Below are positions 53,632 to 62,031 of a stretch of 64,000 nt of DNA, piece after piece. A program made the translations under genes and the position numbers. The notes under the pieces were generated by a model. The model worked only from the letters and a program-made list of their open reading frames with translations. It searched no databases and was not told the DNA's origin. The DNA lies in the NCBI GenBank assembly GCA_944320495.1, contig CALUHR010000006.1, forward strand, positions 1 to 64,000, in the 5' to 3' direction. Each line of letters opens with the position of its first letter. Position 1 is the stretch's first letter. This DNA comes from Candidatus Methanomethylophilaceae archaeon. GTDB lineage: Archaea > Thermoplasmatota > Thermoplasmata > Methanomassiliicoccales > Methanomethylophilaceae.

Positions 53632-54890
53632 CCGCAATTCCGAAGAGGACGCTGACAACGATGATGAACGCCCTGGCGTCCGGCGTGGTCCCCCGCAGGG
53701 GGCTGGAGTACATAGCCGTCGGCAGGCGCAGGGAGACCGAGACGTTCGTCTCCGACCTGGAGGACACCGCCGAGGGCGGAGGGGCGTTCAGGTTCATCTC
53801 CGGCCGCTACGGCAACGGCAAGAGCTTCATGATCCAGATGGTCAGGAACTACGCGATGGACCGCGGGTTCATGGTCATGGACGCCGACCTCGCGATCAAC
53901 AGGAGGCTGACCGGGAGCAGGGGCGAGGGCCTCAACACCTACCGCGAGCTGGTCCGCAACATGGCGGTCAAGGCCCGTCCGGACGGAGGGGCGATGGAGT
54001 CCCTCCTGCAGAACTGGCTCTATCCGATCATCGACTCGGAGGGGGATCCGGAGAGGGTGGCCTCAGCGATACGCTCCGCGACCTCGGGCATGTCGGGCAT
54101 GACGTTCTACCGCGACTTCGTCACGATAGTCATCTCCTACTCCAAGGACCTGATGGACCAGCGCGACGACAGCCCCGCGCTCCGCTGGCTCAAGGGCGAG
54201 TACGACCTCAAGTCCGAGGCCAGGAGGGACCTCGATGTTTCCACCCTGATCAGCGACTCCAACTGGTACGACTACGTCAAGCTCTGGGCGGAGCTCTCGG
54301 TCCGCGCCGGATACAGGGGGGCGGTGGTCTTCCTGGACGAGGCGGTGGTCCTGTACAAGCTGCAGAACCGCGCATCCAGGAGCAACAACTACGAGCGCCT
54401 CCTCACAATATTCAACGACATAATGCAGGGCAAGTCCTCGCATCTCTCCATGTACGTGTGCGGGACCCCGGAGTTCATAACGGATCCCGACAGGGGCCTG
54501 TACAGCTACGAGGCGCTGAGGTCCAGGCTCGTGTCCGGGAGGTTCGAGAACGGCTACGACAACTACCTCGGTCCGGTGATCAACCTCCGTCCCCTGACCA
54601 ACGAGGAGGTGTTCGTGCTCCTTCGCACGCCCCGCGGGTTGCACGAGCAGCGCTACGGCTACGAGTCCGGCATAACGGACGACATGCTCGAGTCGTACCT
54701 CAGGACCGTGACGGCGACCATCGGAGGAAGGGACATGGTCACCCCCAGGGAGATCACCAGGGACTTCATCAGCCTCCTGGACACCCTCCACCAGAACCCC
54801 CAGACCCGCTTCTCGGACATGATCGAGGGCCATTCCGTGAAGGCCGACCGCAACCCGGACGACGACCTCATCGACGACCTCGAGCTATGA
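53628..54890 (+). CDS. BrxC/BrxD-type (DUF2791) P-loop ATPase, defence-like operon gene 2
   Basis: A 420-residue ATPase. Walker A GRYGNGKSFMIQ is near residue 60, Walker B VVFLDEAVVLYK near 234, and YVCGTPEFI near 280 fits sensor 1. The overall layout is that of DUF2791 ATPases (BREX BrxD-like), which pair with Lhr-like helicases. ATG overlaps the upstream TGA, and its own TGA overlaps the helicase ATG. I infer a loader or regulator of the helicase. Confidence 0.8.
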   Translation: MTAIPKRTLTTMMNALASGVVPRRGLEYIAVGRRRETETFVSDLEDTAEGGGAFRFISGRYGNGKSFMIQMVRNYAMDRGFMVMDADLAINRRLTGSRGEGLNTYRELVRNMAVKARPDGGAMESLLQNWLYPIIDSEGDPERVASAIRSATSGMSGMTFYRDFVTIVISYSKDLMDQRDDSPALRWLKGEYDLKSEARRDLDVSTLISDSNWYDYVKLWAELSVRAGYRGAVVFLDEAVVLYKLQNRASRSNNYERLLTIFNDIMQGKSSHLSMYVCGTPEFITDPDRGLYSYEALRSRLVSGRFENGYDNYLGPVINLRPLTNEEVFVLLRTPRGLHEQRYGYESGITDDMLESYLRTVTATIGGRDMVTPREITRDFISLLDTLHQNPQTRFSDMIEGHSVKADRNPDDDLIDDLEL

Positions 54891-57004
54891 CCGACTTCCT
54901 GGAGAGGATGCCGCCGTTCCTCAGGGAGCGGATACACGCCGAGGGCTGGAGGTCCTGGCGCGGTGTCCAGGAGGACTCCTTCCGGGTGCTCTTCGATTCG
55001 GGGGACCATCTTCTGATCTCGGCCGGCACGTCTTCCGGCAAGACGGAGGCTGCCATGATCCCGGTGATATCATCGCTGGCACTGGATCCGCCGGAGGGCG
55101 TCGGCGCGATCTACGTGGGGCCGACCAAGGCGCTCATCGACGACCAGTTCGCCCGCCTGGACAGGATGCTGAGGGACTCCCCCGTGGAGGTCACCGGTTG
55201 GCACGGCGACATATCCCAGGCGTCCAAGGAGAGGCTGAGGAGGGATCCCAGGGGGATCCTTCAGATCACACCGGAGTCCCTCCAGGGCGTGGTCTGCGAC
55301 CGCGACCTCGTCGGGAGGATGTTCCCGGACCTCCGCTTCGTCGTCATAGACGAGGTCCACGCATTCATGGCGTCGGACCGCGGGCTCCAGCTCCTGTGCG
55401 AGCTGGACGCCATCGAGCGCATCGCCGGGTGCTCGCCCAGGAGGATAGGGCTGTCCGCCACCCTCTCGGACACGGAGGGGGCCGAGGCGTGGCTCCGCGC
55501 CGGCACTGACCGCGGCATAAGGACGGTGTCCTCGAATGACGGCGTGCCGTGCAGGGTCGGTGTCAAGTACATGCGCATCCCCGCGGAGGGAGACGCCCGC
55601 AAGCTCGCGGTGCTCTCGTACTACAGGGAGCTGAACCGTCTCACCGACCCGTACTCGTGCATCGTGTTCACCAACAGCCGCGCCTCCGCCGAGAGGACCG
55701 CCCGGTCCCTGGACAGGGTGGCGCGCTCCGAGGGGTCCGGGAACCCGGTGAGGATCCACCACGGTTCCCTCGCCGCCTCCGTCCGCAGGGACGCGGAGGC
55801 GGATCTGAAGGAGGGCAGGCATCCCACCGTGGTGGCCACCTCCACCCTGGAGCTGGGCATGGACATCGGGGGCCTGGACCGCGTGGTCCAGATCGGCGCC
55901 CCCTACACCTGCTCGTCCATGCTCCAGCGCATGGGCCGCACCGGGCGCCGCGGGGGCAGGAGGGAGATGATCGTCTTCTGCACCGACGACGAGTCGAAGT
56001 GGTCCCCCTCCCCGCCGGGGACCTCCATGGACCTGGTCCGCGCCATCGCGGTCAAGGAGCTGGCCGTCGGAGAGGGATGGACGGAGCCGATCGAGCCGAA
56101 CCCTCTGCCGTTCGGTCTGCTGTACCATCAGACGCTGGCATACCTGAAGGGCGCCGACCACGACGTCAGGTGGCCGGAGCTGAGGGACACGTTGCTCGCG
56201 ATGTGGCCGTTCAGGAACATCTCCGGCGAGGAGTACAGGGAGCTGGCCATGCACATGCTGTCCCTGGGGCACCTGCAGAGGATGGAGGACGGCACCCTGC
56301 TCATAGGGCTGAAGGGCGAGCCCATCGCCAACGGCAGGGACTTCGCCTCCACCTTCGAGGTCCAGGAGTCCGTGGAGATACGCTCCGGCGGGGAGGTCCT
56401 GGGGACGGTGCAGGGCAGGCCGAGCGAGGGGAAGCTGGTCTCGCTGGCGGGCAAGGTGTGGCAGGTGATACGCGTCGGGGACGGATGGGCGGATGTCAGG
56501 GAGGTTCCCGAGGGCTCCGCCGAGTCTAAGTGGGAGTCGATGCCGCCGGATGTCAGCGACGAGGTCGCCGCCCGGATGAGGGAGGTGCTGGGCGGGGACT
56601 CCGCGTACCCGTACCTGGACTCGTCGGCGAGGGCGGAGCTGGAGGAGACATGCGCCGTGTTCCGCGAGAAGGGGTACAGCGGCGCGGTGGAGACGTCCGA
56701 CGGGTTCATCCTGTTCCCCTGGGTGGGGACCCGCATGTTCGAGACGATCCGGAGGGCGCTGATGTGCATCGGAGCGCAGGTGCCCATGCACGCGTCGCCA
56801 CTGTGGATGCGCGTGGTGACCGACCTCACCTGGGAGGAGGCCAGCGTGATGATCGCAGAGTACATCCGGTCGGTGGAGCCTGAGGATCTGGTTCTTCTGG
56901 AGGATGTGGAGGACATGGGGAAGTACGAGAGGTTCGTCCCCGAGGGGCTGAGGGCGAGGGAGTTCGCGGCGCACAGGCTGGATGTTAAGAAGCTAGTCCA
57001 GTGA
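54887..57004 (+). CDS. Lhr-like DEAD/DEAH helicase, defence-like operon gene 3
   Basis: A 705-residue superfamily 2 helicase: motif I GTSSGKTEAAM near residue 47, DEVHAFMASDRG near 154, SATLSDTEGAE in motif III, and QRMGRTGRRGGRREM in motif VI near 346. The region GMDIGGLDRVVQIGAPYTCS is Lhr/BrxHI-like. The C-terminal 300 residues match no domain I can name. The last gene of the three-gene coupled operon, its end is followed by the 9-base array and the cas promoter. Confidence 0.85.
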   Translation: MTDFLERMPPFLRERIHAEGWRSWRGVQEDSFRVLFDSGDHLLISAGTSSGKTEAAMIPVISSLALDPPEGVGAIYVGPTKALIDDQFARLDRMLRDSPVEVTGWHGDISQASKERLRRDPRGILQITPESLQGVVCDRDLVGRMFPDLRFVVIDEVHAFMASDRGLQLLCELDAIERIAGCSPRRIGLSATLSDTEGAEAWLRAGTDRGIRTVSSNDGVPCRVGVKYMRIPAEGDARKLAVLSYYRELNRLTDPYSCIVFTNSRASAERTARSLDRVARSEGSGNPVRIHHGSLAASVRRDAEADLKEGRHPTVVATSTLELGMDIGGLDRVVQIGAPYTCSSMLQRMGRTGRRGGRREMIVFCTDDESKWSPSPPGTSMDLVRAIAVKELAVGEGWTEPIEPNPLPFGLLYHQTLAYLKGADHDVRWPELRDTLLAMWPFRNISGEEYRELAMHMLSLGHLQRMEDGTLLIGLKGEPIANGRDFASTFEVQESVEIRSGGEVLGTVQGRPSEGKLVSLAGKVWQVIRVGDGWADVREVPEGSAESKWESMPPDVSDEVAARMREVLGGDSAYPYLDSSARAELEETCAVFREKGYSGAVETSDGFILFPWVGTRMFETIRRALMCIGAQVPMHASPLWMRVVTDLTWEEASVMIAEYIRSVEPEDLVLLEDVEDMGKYERFVPEGLRAREFAAHRLDVKKLVQ

Positions 57005-57031
57005 ACGAGTGGATCTATTGATTGTCAAAAT

Positions 57032-57079
57032 ACAAAGATAACAAACATTACAAGTAATACAATTATTACAAGAATAACA
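57032..57079 (+). repeat. 9-base tandem array upstream of cas3
   Basis: Five consecutive 9-mers: ACAAAGATA, ACAAACATT, ACAAGTAAT, ACAATTATT and ACAAGAATA, followed by ACA. Each begins ACAA and the other five positions are A/T-rich. A shorter array with the same phase and two nearly identical units is at 6553-6588. Confidence 0.75.
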
Positions 57080-57088
57080 GCGAGCATC

Positions 57089-57096
57089 ATATATTT
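57089..57096 (+). promoter_or_regulatory. TATA box of the cas operon
   Basis: ATATATTT lies 27-30 bases before the cas3 ATG, implying a leaderless cas mRNA. The 9-base array lies directly upstream, where an activator or repressor could bind. Confidence 0.65.
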
Positions 57097-57120
57097 GGAT
57101 ATCCGCTGCGATTCCCTATC

Positions 57121-59736
57121 ATGGAATCCTCTGGAGAACGGGCCTCCAATCTGTCGGTGAGGGCGAGATCCCTTTGGGCGAAGGTCTCGAATCAGAGAGG
57201 TAGCTCCGATTGGCTATCGCTTCCAACCCACATGAGCGACTCATGTATGGTATGCAGGGAGATCTGGAATGATTGGGTCAGTCCGGCTGTGAAAAGCATC
57301 ATTGTTCGTGGGATTAGCATGTCCGACGGTTCCGATGCTTCTTTGGAAACGGCAGAGGGATTGGCATTGTTTCTTGCCGCCGCTCACGATCTTGGCAAAG
57401 CGTCCCCCGCGTTCCAATGTAGGATCATACCATCCAATCTTGATATTCAGGAGGAATGTCGTCAGAGGCTGGCAGGTTCAGGTCTTGAATTGAATCTAAA
57501 TCTAAGCCAGTCTCATTCCCCGAAGCACGCTATCATCTCGGAGATGATCCTTGAGAGGAATGGAATCGACCGTACCATTGGTGTGGTTCTAGGAGGGCAT
57601 CATGGTAAGCCGCCGGGTTTTGCGGATCTCGAGAATCTCAGCGCTTACAGCGGACACACGGGATCGAAATCGAAGTCATGGGTAGAGGTGCAGGACGAGC
57701 TCCTGGTTTTCGCATGCCAGCTGTCATCATTCGATCTCGGGATGGTGCGCCAAATAAGACTGGATCTCCAATCGCAGGCTGTACTGACAGGTCTCGTGAT
57801 AATGTCCGATTGGATGGCCAGCGATGAGACTCTCTTCCCCTATTCGGAGGATGGGATCGGACAGTCGACATCCGAGCGCATCGGGGAGGCATGGGCCAGC
57901 ATAGGTATCAGGAGATGGGATGCGGAAGACGAATGGTCGTCATATGACCTCTACGAGGGAAGGTTCGGATTCACGGCCAGGCCATTCCAGAGAGCAGTGG
58001 CGGATGTCGCAGCCAATGTCTTCGGACCATGTATGATTGTGATCGAGGCACCGATGGGTGAAGGTAAGACAGAAGCTGCCCTGGTGGCCGCAGAGACGCT
58101 GGCGAGCAGATTCGGGGATGGGGGAGTGGTATTTGCGCTGCCTACACAAGCCACCGCTGACGGGATATTCAAGAGATTCCTGGATTGGGCAGAGAAGGCG
58201 TCCCCTGGTTTCGATCGTCATTCGATATTCCTCGCTCATGGGAAATCCAGATTCAACAATCAGTTCAACAGGCTCAGATCTTCAAATATGAGGGTCGGGG
58301 GCGAAGATGGCAACTTGGTGTCAGGCAACATCGTAGCCATGGATTGGTTCAGCGGTCGCAAGAAGGGGCTGTTGTCCGATTTCGTCGTAGGGACTGTTGA
58401 TCAGGTTCTAATGGCTGGTCTTAAGCAGAGGCATCTGGCCTTGAGGCATCTGGCCTTGTCAGGCAAGGTCGTGGTGATTGACGAATGTCATGCTTATGAT
58501 GCTTACATGGGCAGTTATCTCTCACTCGTGCTGCGTTGGCTGGGGTCTTACAGAGTGCCCGTCATACTGATGTCTGCCACTCTTCCCTCGGGGACCCGTA
58601 GGATGCTCATGGAGTCCTACTCCAACAGTAGCGTCGATCAAACCGAAGAGGATTCCATGGCGTATCCGAGGATTTCCGTAGTGGATGGAAACGAGACATC
58701 CTATGTATTTCCCGGTTCTTCATCAAGAAGGTATGATGTCAGAATCGAGCGCGTCACGGATTCGGAGATGATGGACAAGCTGCATGCATTTCTGCAGAAC
58801 GGGGGATGTGCCGGTGTTATAGTCAATACCGTTGCCCGTGCACAGGGATTCTACGAGAAACTGAAGTCAGAATACCCAGATGATCGTGTAATTCTCATCC
58901 ATTCTGCGTTCACCGGAACCGATCGTTCGGTCATAGAGTCGGATGTCATGGATGCTCTGCATGAGGCCCACAACACTCAGCAGACGAGGACGATCGTTGT
59001 CGGGACACAAGTGTTGGAGCAATCCCTGGACATTGACTTCGATTTGCTGGTCAGCGACATTTGTCCCATGGATCTGCTGATCCAGCGTATCGGACGTCTG
59101 CACAGGCATGACAACCCGCGTTCCTCCAAGATGGCCGAAGCGACATGTCTGGTCCTCGACACAGATAGTGAGGAATTCGAGAAGGGTTCGGAGGCCGTCT
59201 ACGGCAGATTCCATCTGATGAATGCCCGTCTGCTCCTTCCGGAATCCCTGAACATACCGGACGATATCCCGAGGTTGGTCGAATCCGCTTACGATCCATC
59301 CGGGATCCCATGGGGGACGGAAGTCTTCGAGGATTATCTCGATGCCAAAAGGGATGATAGTGACCTGATATCAATCGAGAGGAGGAAGGCAAGGGCTTTC
59401 CAGATCTGTCGTCCGGACAGGTCTCCGGAAGGCGATGGCAGTCTGGTGGGATGGCTAGAGATGGCCCTGTCGGACAAAACCGAAAGAATGGCGGAATGCA
59501 CAGTCAGGGATGCAGATCCGTCGGTGGAGGTCATCCTGGTATGTCGCGATCATGCGGGGAATTTCAGAACTTTGCCCTGGGTGGGGGAGACCGGAGGTTC
59601 GATCATACCTCCGGATTCCTGTCCGGATGTCGGATTGGCATACGAGATGGCAGGGTGCAAGATACGCCTGCCGGGCAGATTGACCCGCAGGTACAACATA
59701 GATGAGACTGTGAATAAACTAGAGTACATTATATAG
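57121..59736 (+). CDS. cas3: Cas3 nuclease-helicase (type I-E), ends at an in-frame TAG
   Basis: An 871-residue Cas3 that degrades DNA recruited by Cascade. The HD nuclease metal motif is AAAHDLGKASPAFQ near residue 87. Helicase motifs are PMGEGKTEAAL near 311, VVIDECHAYDAYMGS near 453, LMSATLPSGTRRM and LIQRIGRLHRHDN near 654. The frame stops at TAG (59734-59736) after NKLEYII, but the same frame then encodes the conserved Cas3 C terminus (next feature). Codon use is more AT-rich than in the flanking genes, which fits acquisition of the CRISPR-Cas locus. A leaderless ATG at 57121 is well supported. Confidence 0.92.
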   Translation: MESSGERASNLSVRARSLWAKVSNQRGSSDWLSLPTHMSDSCMVCREIWNDWVSPAVKSIIVRGISMSDGSDASLETAEGLALFLAAAHDLGKASPAFQCRIIPSNLDIQEECRQRLAGSGLELNLNLSQSHSPKHAIISEMILERNGIDRTIGVVLGGHHGKPPGFADLENLSAYSGHTGSKSKSWVEVQDELLVFACQLSSFDLGMVRQIRLDLQSQAVLTGLVIMSDWMASDETLFPYSEDGIGQSTSERIGEAWASIGIRRWDAEDEWSSYDLYEGRFGFTARPFQRAVADVAANVFGPCMIVIEAPMGEGKTEAALVAAETLASRFGDGGVVFALPTQATADGIFKRFLDWAEKASPGFDRHSIFLAHGKSRFNNQFNRLRSSNMRVGGEDGNLVSGNIVAMDWFSGRKKGLLSDFVVGTVDQVLMAGLKQRHLALRHLALSGKVVVIDECHAYDAYMGSYLSLVLRWLGSYRVPVILMSATLPSGTRRMLMESYSNSSVDQTEEDSMAYPRISVVDGNETSYVFPGSSSRRYDVRIERVTDSEMMDKLHAFLQNGGCAGVIVNTVARAQGFYEKLKSEYPDDRVILIHSAFTGTDRSVIESDVMDALHEAHNTQQTRTIVVGTQVLEQSLDIDFDLLVSDICPMDLLIQRIGRLHRHDNPRSSKMAEATCLVLDTDSEEFEKGSEAVYGRFHLMNARLLLPESLNIPDDIPRLVESAYDPSGIPWGTEVFEDYLDAKRDDSDLISIERRKARAFQICRPDRSPEGDGSLVGWLEMALSDKTERMAECTVRDADPSVEVILVCRDHAGNFRTLPWVGETGGSIIPPDSCPDVGLAYEMAGCKIRLPGRLTRRYNIDETVNKLEYII

Positions 59737-60006
59737 CAAAACATCATACCTCAGGTGTGGCAGGAGTCCCATTGGCTCGCAGGGGAACTCTTCCTCCTGT
59801 TGGATGAGGACCTGACGGTGACGTTCGAGGGGCTCAGGATGAGGTACGACAGGGAGTATGGAATGAGGGTTTGCGATGATCGAGAAAGAATTCAACCTGA
59901 TCCGCGAGAAGTGGATACCGGTGATGAAAGAGGATGGGACGATCGAGGAGGTGGGTCTGGAGGATGTGCTGGTCCATGCCCACGAGTATCTCCGCATATC
60001 GAGTGA
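59737..60006 (+). other. Cas3 C-terminal extension downstream of the TAG codon
   Basis: After TAG the cas3 frame continues without interruption with QNIIPQVWQESHWLAGELF, then LLDEDLTVTFEGLRMRYD and EYGMRV. This matches the conserved W-Q-x-S-x-W-L-x-G-E-L-F ending of type I-E Cas3. The frame then overlaps the start of cas8e and closes with TGA at 60004-60006. The codon at 59734 is thus either decoded, as in pyrrolysine-using archaea, or a nonsense mutation that removes the last 45 or so conserved residues. Confidence 0.75.
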
Positions 60007-61426
60007 ACTTCCTACCTTGGACTATGCTCTGATGAGGCTTCTGATGGCAACGGCCTATGCCGCCAACCGCGGATGGCTGGATGGGATCGATGATGTGGGG
60101 TCCGCCACATCATCATGGAAGCAGGTCATGGATGCCGGCAGATTCGACGAGTCCGCCATCAGAGGATATCTGGATAGGTACGAGGACAGGTTCTACCTGT
60201 TCCATCCGACGCGTCCATTCTACCAGGCCCCGATCGACAAAGGGACGGAGTACTCCGCAGCCAAGCTGATAGGGACGCTTTCCGAGAGTTCCAACAAACC
60301 GAGGTTCTTCCAGATGGTGAGCGGTGTTGCCAAGGAGAGCATAAGCTATCCGGAGGCGGCCAGATGGCTACTCCATGTAATCGCCTATGATGATACCTCG
60401 GCCAAGCCGACCGTTCCAAAATCCGGGCTCCCATCGCCAGGTGCGGGATGGGTTGGCAAGATCGGGCCAGTGTATTTCGCAGGGGACAACCTCTTCCAGA
60501 CGCTGCTCCTGAACATGCCGTTCTACAATATGATCCTGAACGAGCCGTTCACTGATGGCGTGGCAACGTGGGAACCAGAGGTCGCGAACGTCACAGAACG
60601 CAGGGAGATCCCCCTGCCGGGAAGCCCCATCGAACTTCTGACCATCCAGTCCAGAAGGATACTCCTGAAGAGGAACGGGGAGAGAGTCACAGGATTCCTT
60701 CTGCTCGGCGGGGACTTCTTCCAGAAGGAGAACGCGTTCATCGAACAGATGACGGCTTGGCATCGCACCAAGGAGGGAGGATGGGTGCCGTCGAGGCACG
60801 ATCCTGCCCGGTTCATCTGGCGTGATTTCAATCCGCTCCTCTTGGAGCGTGATGAGGACAACAACCCTGGCGTGGTGAAGTGGGTGTCCCGTCTGGCGAG
60901 CCGTGGAATCATAGCGAAGGGCAATGTCAGGCTGACCACCACTGCCGTGACCTATGGCGACAAGGATTTCGTAGCAACGGGTGTGGTAAACGATGCCCTG
61001 TCGCTGAATTCCCAGATTCTCTCCGATCTCGGCAGGAACTGGAGGGTCCGCATCTCGGATTCCCTCGACTCCACTGATCAATGTGTCATGGCATTCGGGA
61101 GATTCGTACAGAACCTGGCCGTGGCCGAAGGGGAGGATGAGAAGTCATTGGACCTGCCGAAGTTGCGTTCCGTGGCCATGGAGCAGGCTTACTTCAGACT
61201 CGACAAACCGTTCAGGGTCTGGCTCTCAGCCATCGATCCCGATTCGGATTCAGAAGACGACAGGATCGCCGAGTGGGAGCGTCAGATGCGCTCCCTGCTC
61301 TTCTCCATGGCCGATGACATGGTGAACGGATGCAGTATCAAGGCGATCACTGGTCGCGATATGGAGAGGAACGCATTCAGCAGACTTCAGTTCTTCAAAA
61401 ACACGGTCAACAAGATCCTGAGGTGA
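59876..61426 (+). CDS. cas8e: Cas8e / CasA (Cse1), Cascade large subunit
   Basis: A 516-residue type I-E large subunit, which recognises the PAM and recruits Cas3. N-terminal EFNLIREKWIPVMKEDG is the Cse1 hallmark. HPTRPFYQAPIDKGTEYSAA and the C-terminal ITGRDMERNAFSRLQFFK also fit. The ATG at 59876 overlaps the cas3 read-through frame by 131 bases. TGA at 61424 lies 5 bases before the cse2 start. Confidence 0.93.
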   Translation: MIEKEFNLIREKWIPVMKEDGTIEEVGLEDVLVHAHEYLRISSELPTLDYALMRLLMATAYAANRGWLDGIDDVGSATSSWKQVMDAGRFDESAIRGYLDRYEDRFYLFHPTRPFYQAPIDKGTEYSAAKLIGTLSESSNKPRFFQMVSGVAKESISYPEAARWLLHVIAYDDTSAKPTVPKSGLPSPGAGWVGKIGPVYFAGDNLFQTLLLNMPFYNMILNEPFTDGVATWEPEVANVTERREIPLPGSPIELLTIQSRRILLKRNGERVTGFLLLGGDFFQKENAFIEQMTAWHRTKEGGWVPSRHDPARFIWRDFNPLLLERDEDNNPGVVKWVSRLASRGIIAKGNVRLTTTAVTYGDKDFVATGVVNDALSLNSQILSDLGRNWRVRISDSLDSTDQCVMAFGRFVQNLAVAEGEDEKSLDLPKLRSVAMEQAYFRLDKPFRVWLSAIDPDSDSEDDRIAEWERQMRSLLFSMADDMVNGCSIKAITGRDMERNAFSRLQFFKNTVNKILR

Positions 61427-61431
61427 ATGAT

Positions 61432-62031
61432 ATGTATGATACTGCAGACGCAGTCCACAGATTCGTGAAGGGGAGGATAGCCGTCCTGCAGACGGACGAT
61501 CCTCAGAACAAGGCGAGGCTCGCCGTCCTCAGGCGCGGTCTCGGAAAGGACCCTGCGGATTCCGCGGAGGTCTGGTCGATAACCATGGAAGGCATCCCAG
61601 ATGAGCTTACCGCTAAGGGCAGCGGCATCATCCAGGCCACCGATGCGGAATGGGCCATCCATACTGCCCTCACACTCTACGCGCTGCACAGGCAGGGCTC
61701 GAATGCCCAGATGAGTACATCCGAACGCTCTTTCGCATCGGCCATCCGTCTTCTCACGGACCCGTCCGATGAGTCAGGCGGACCCGTGAAGAAGCGCTTC
61801 GATGCGCTGGTGACCTCGGAGAGCATCACGGAGGTCGCCAATCATGCGCGCAGGATCGTGCAGCTTCTCAAGGCGTCGGACAGGCCCATAGCATTCGACT
61901 ATCCAGCCCTTGCACGCGATATCTATCTCTATGGGATGCCGGGCGGCAGGCGCGCCGTACGTCTCAGATGGGGCCAGGACTATTTCAGGGCAGAGAAAGC
62001 AGACAGGAATGAGGAGAACAAGGAGGAATGA
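61432..62031 (+). CDS. cse2: Cse2 / CasB, Cascade small subunit
   Basis: A 199-residue type I-E small subunit. The helical pattern with LAVLRRGLGKDPADSAEVW and HTALTLYALHRQGSN, and the C-terminal VQLLKASDRPIAFDYPALARD, match Cse2. It stabilises the displaced DNA strand. The ATG at 61432 follows the cas8e stop closely, and its TGA overlaps the cas7 ATG. Confidence 0.9.
   Translation: MYDTADAVHRFVKGRIAVLQTDDPQNKARLAVLRRGLGKDPADSAEVWSITMEGIPDELTAKGSGIIQATDAEWAIHTALTLYALHRQGSNAQMSTSERSFASAIRLLTDPSDESGGPVKKRFDALVTSESITEVANHARRIVQLLKASDRPIAFDYPALARDIYLYGMPGGRRAVRLRWGQDYFRAEKADRNEENKEE

Noticed and set aside
53618..54886. Upstream in-frame extension of the helicase ORF
   Set aside because: The extension overlaps the entire ATPase gene in another frame; the ATGA junction at 54887 and the helicase N terminus mark the true start.
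57000..57120. The ACAA array considered as CRISPR repeats
   Set aside because: Units are 9 bases with no spacers; CRISPR I-E repeats are about 28-29 bases with spacers of about 32. No CRISPR array was found in the window; it may lie beyond cas6e.
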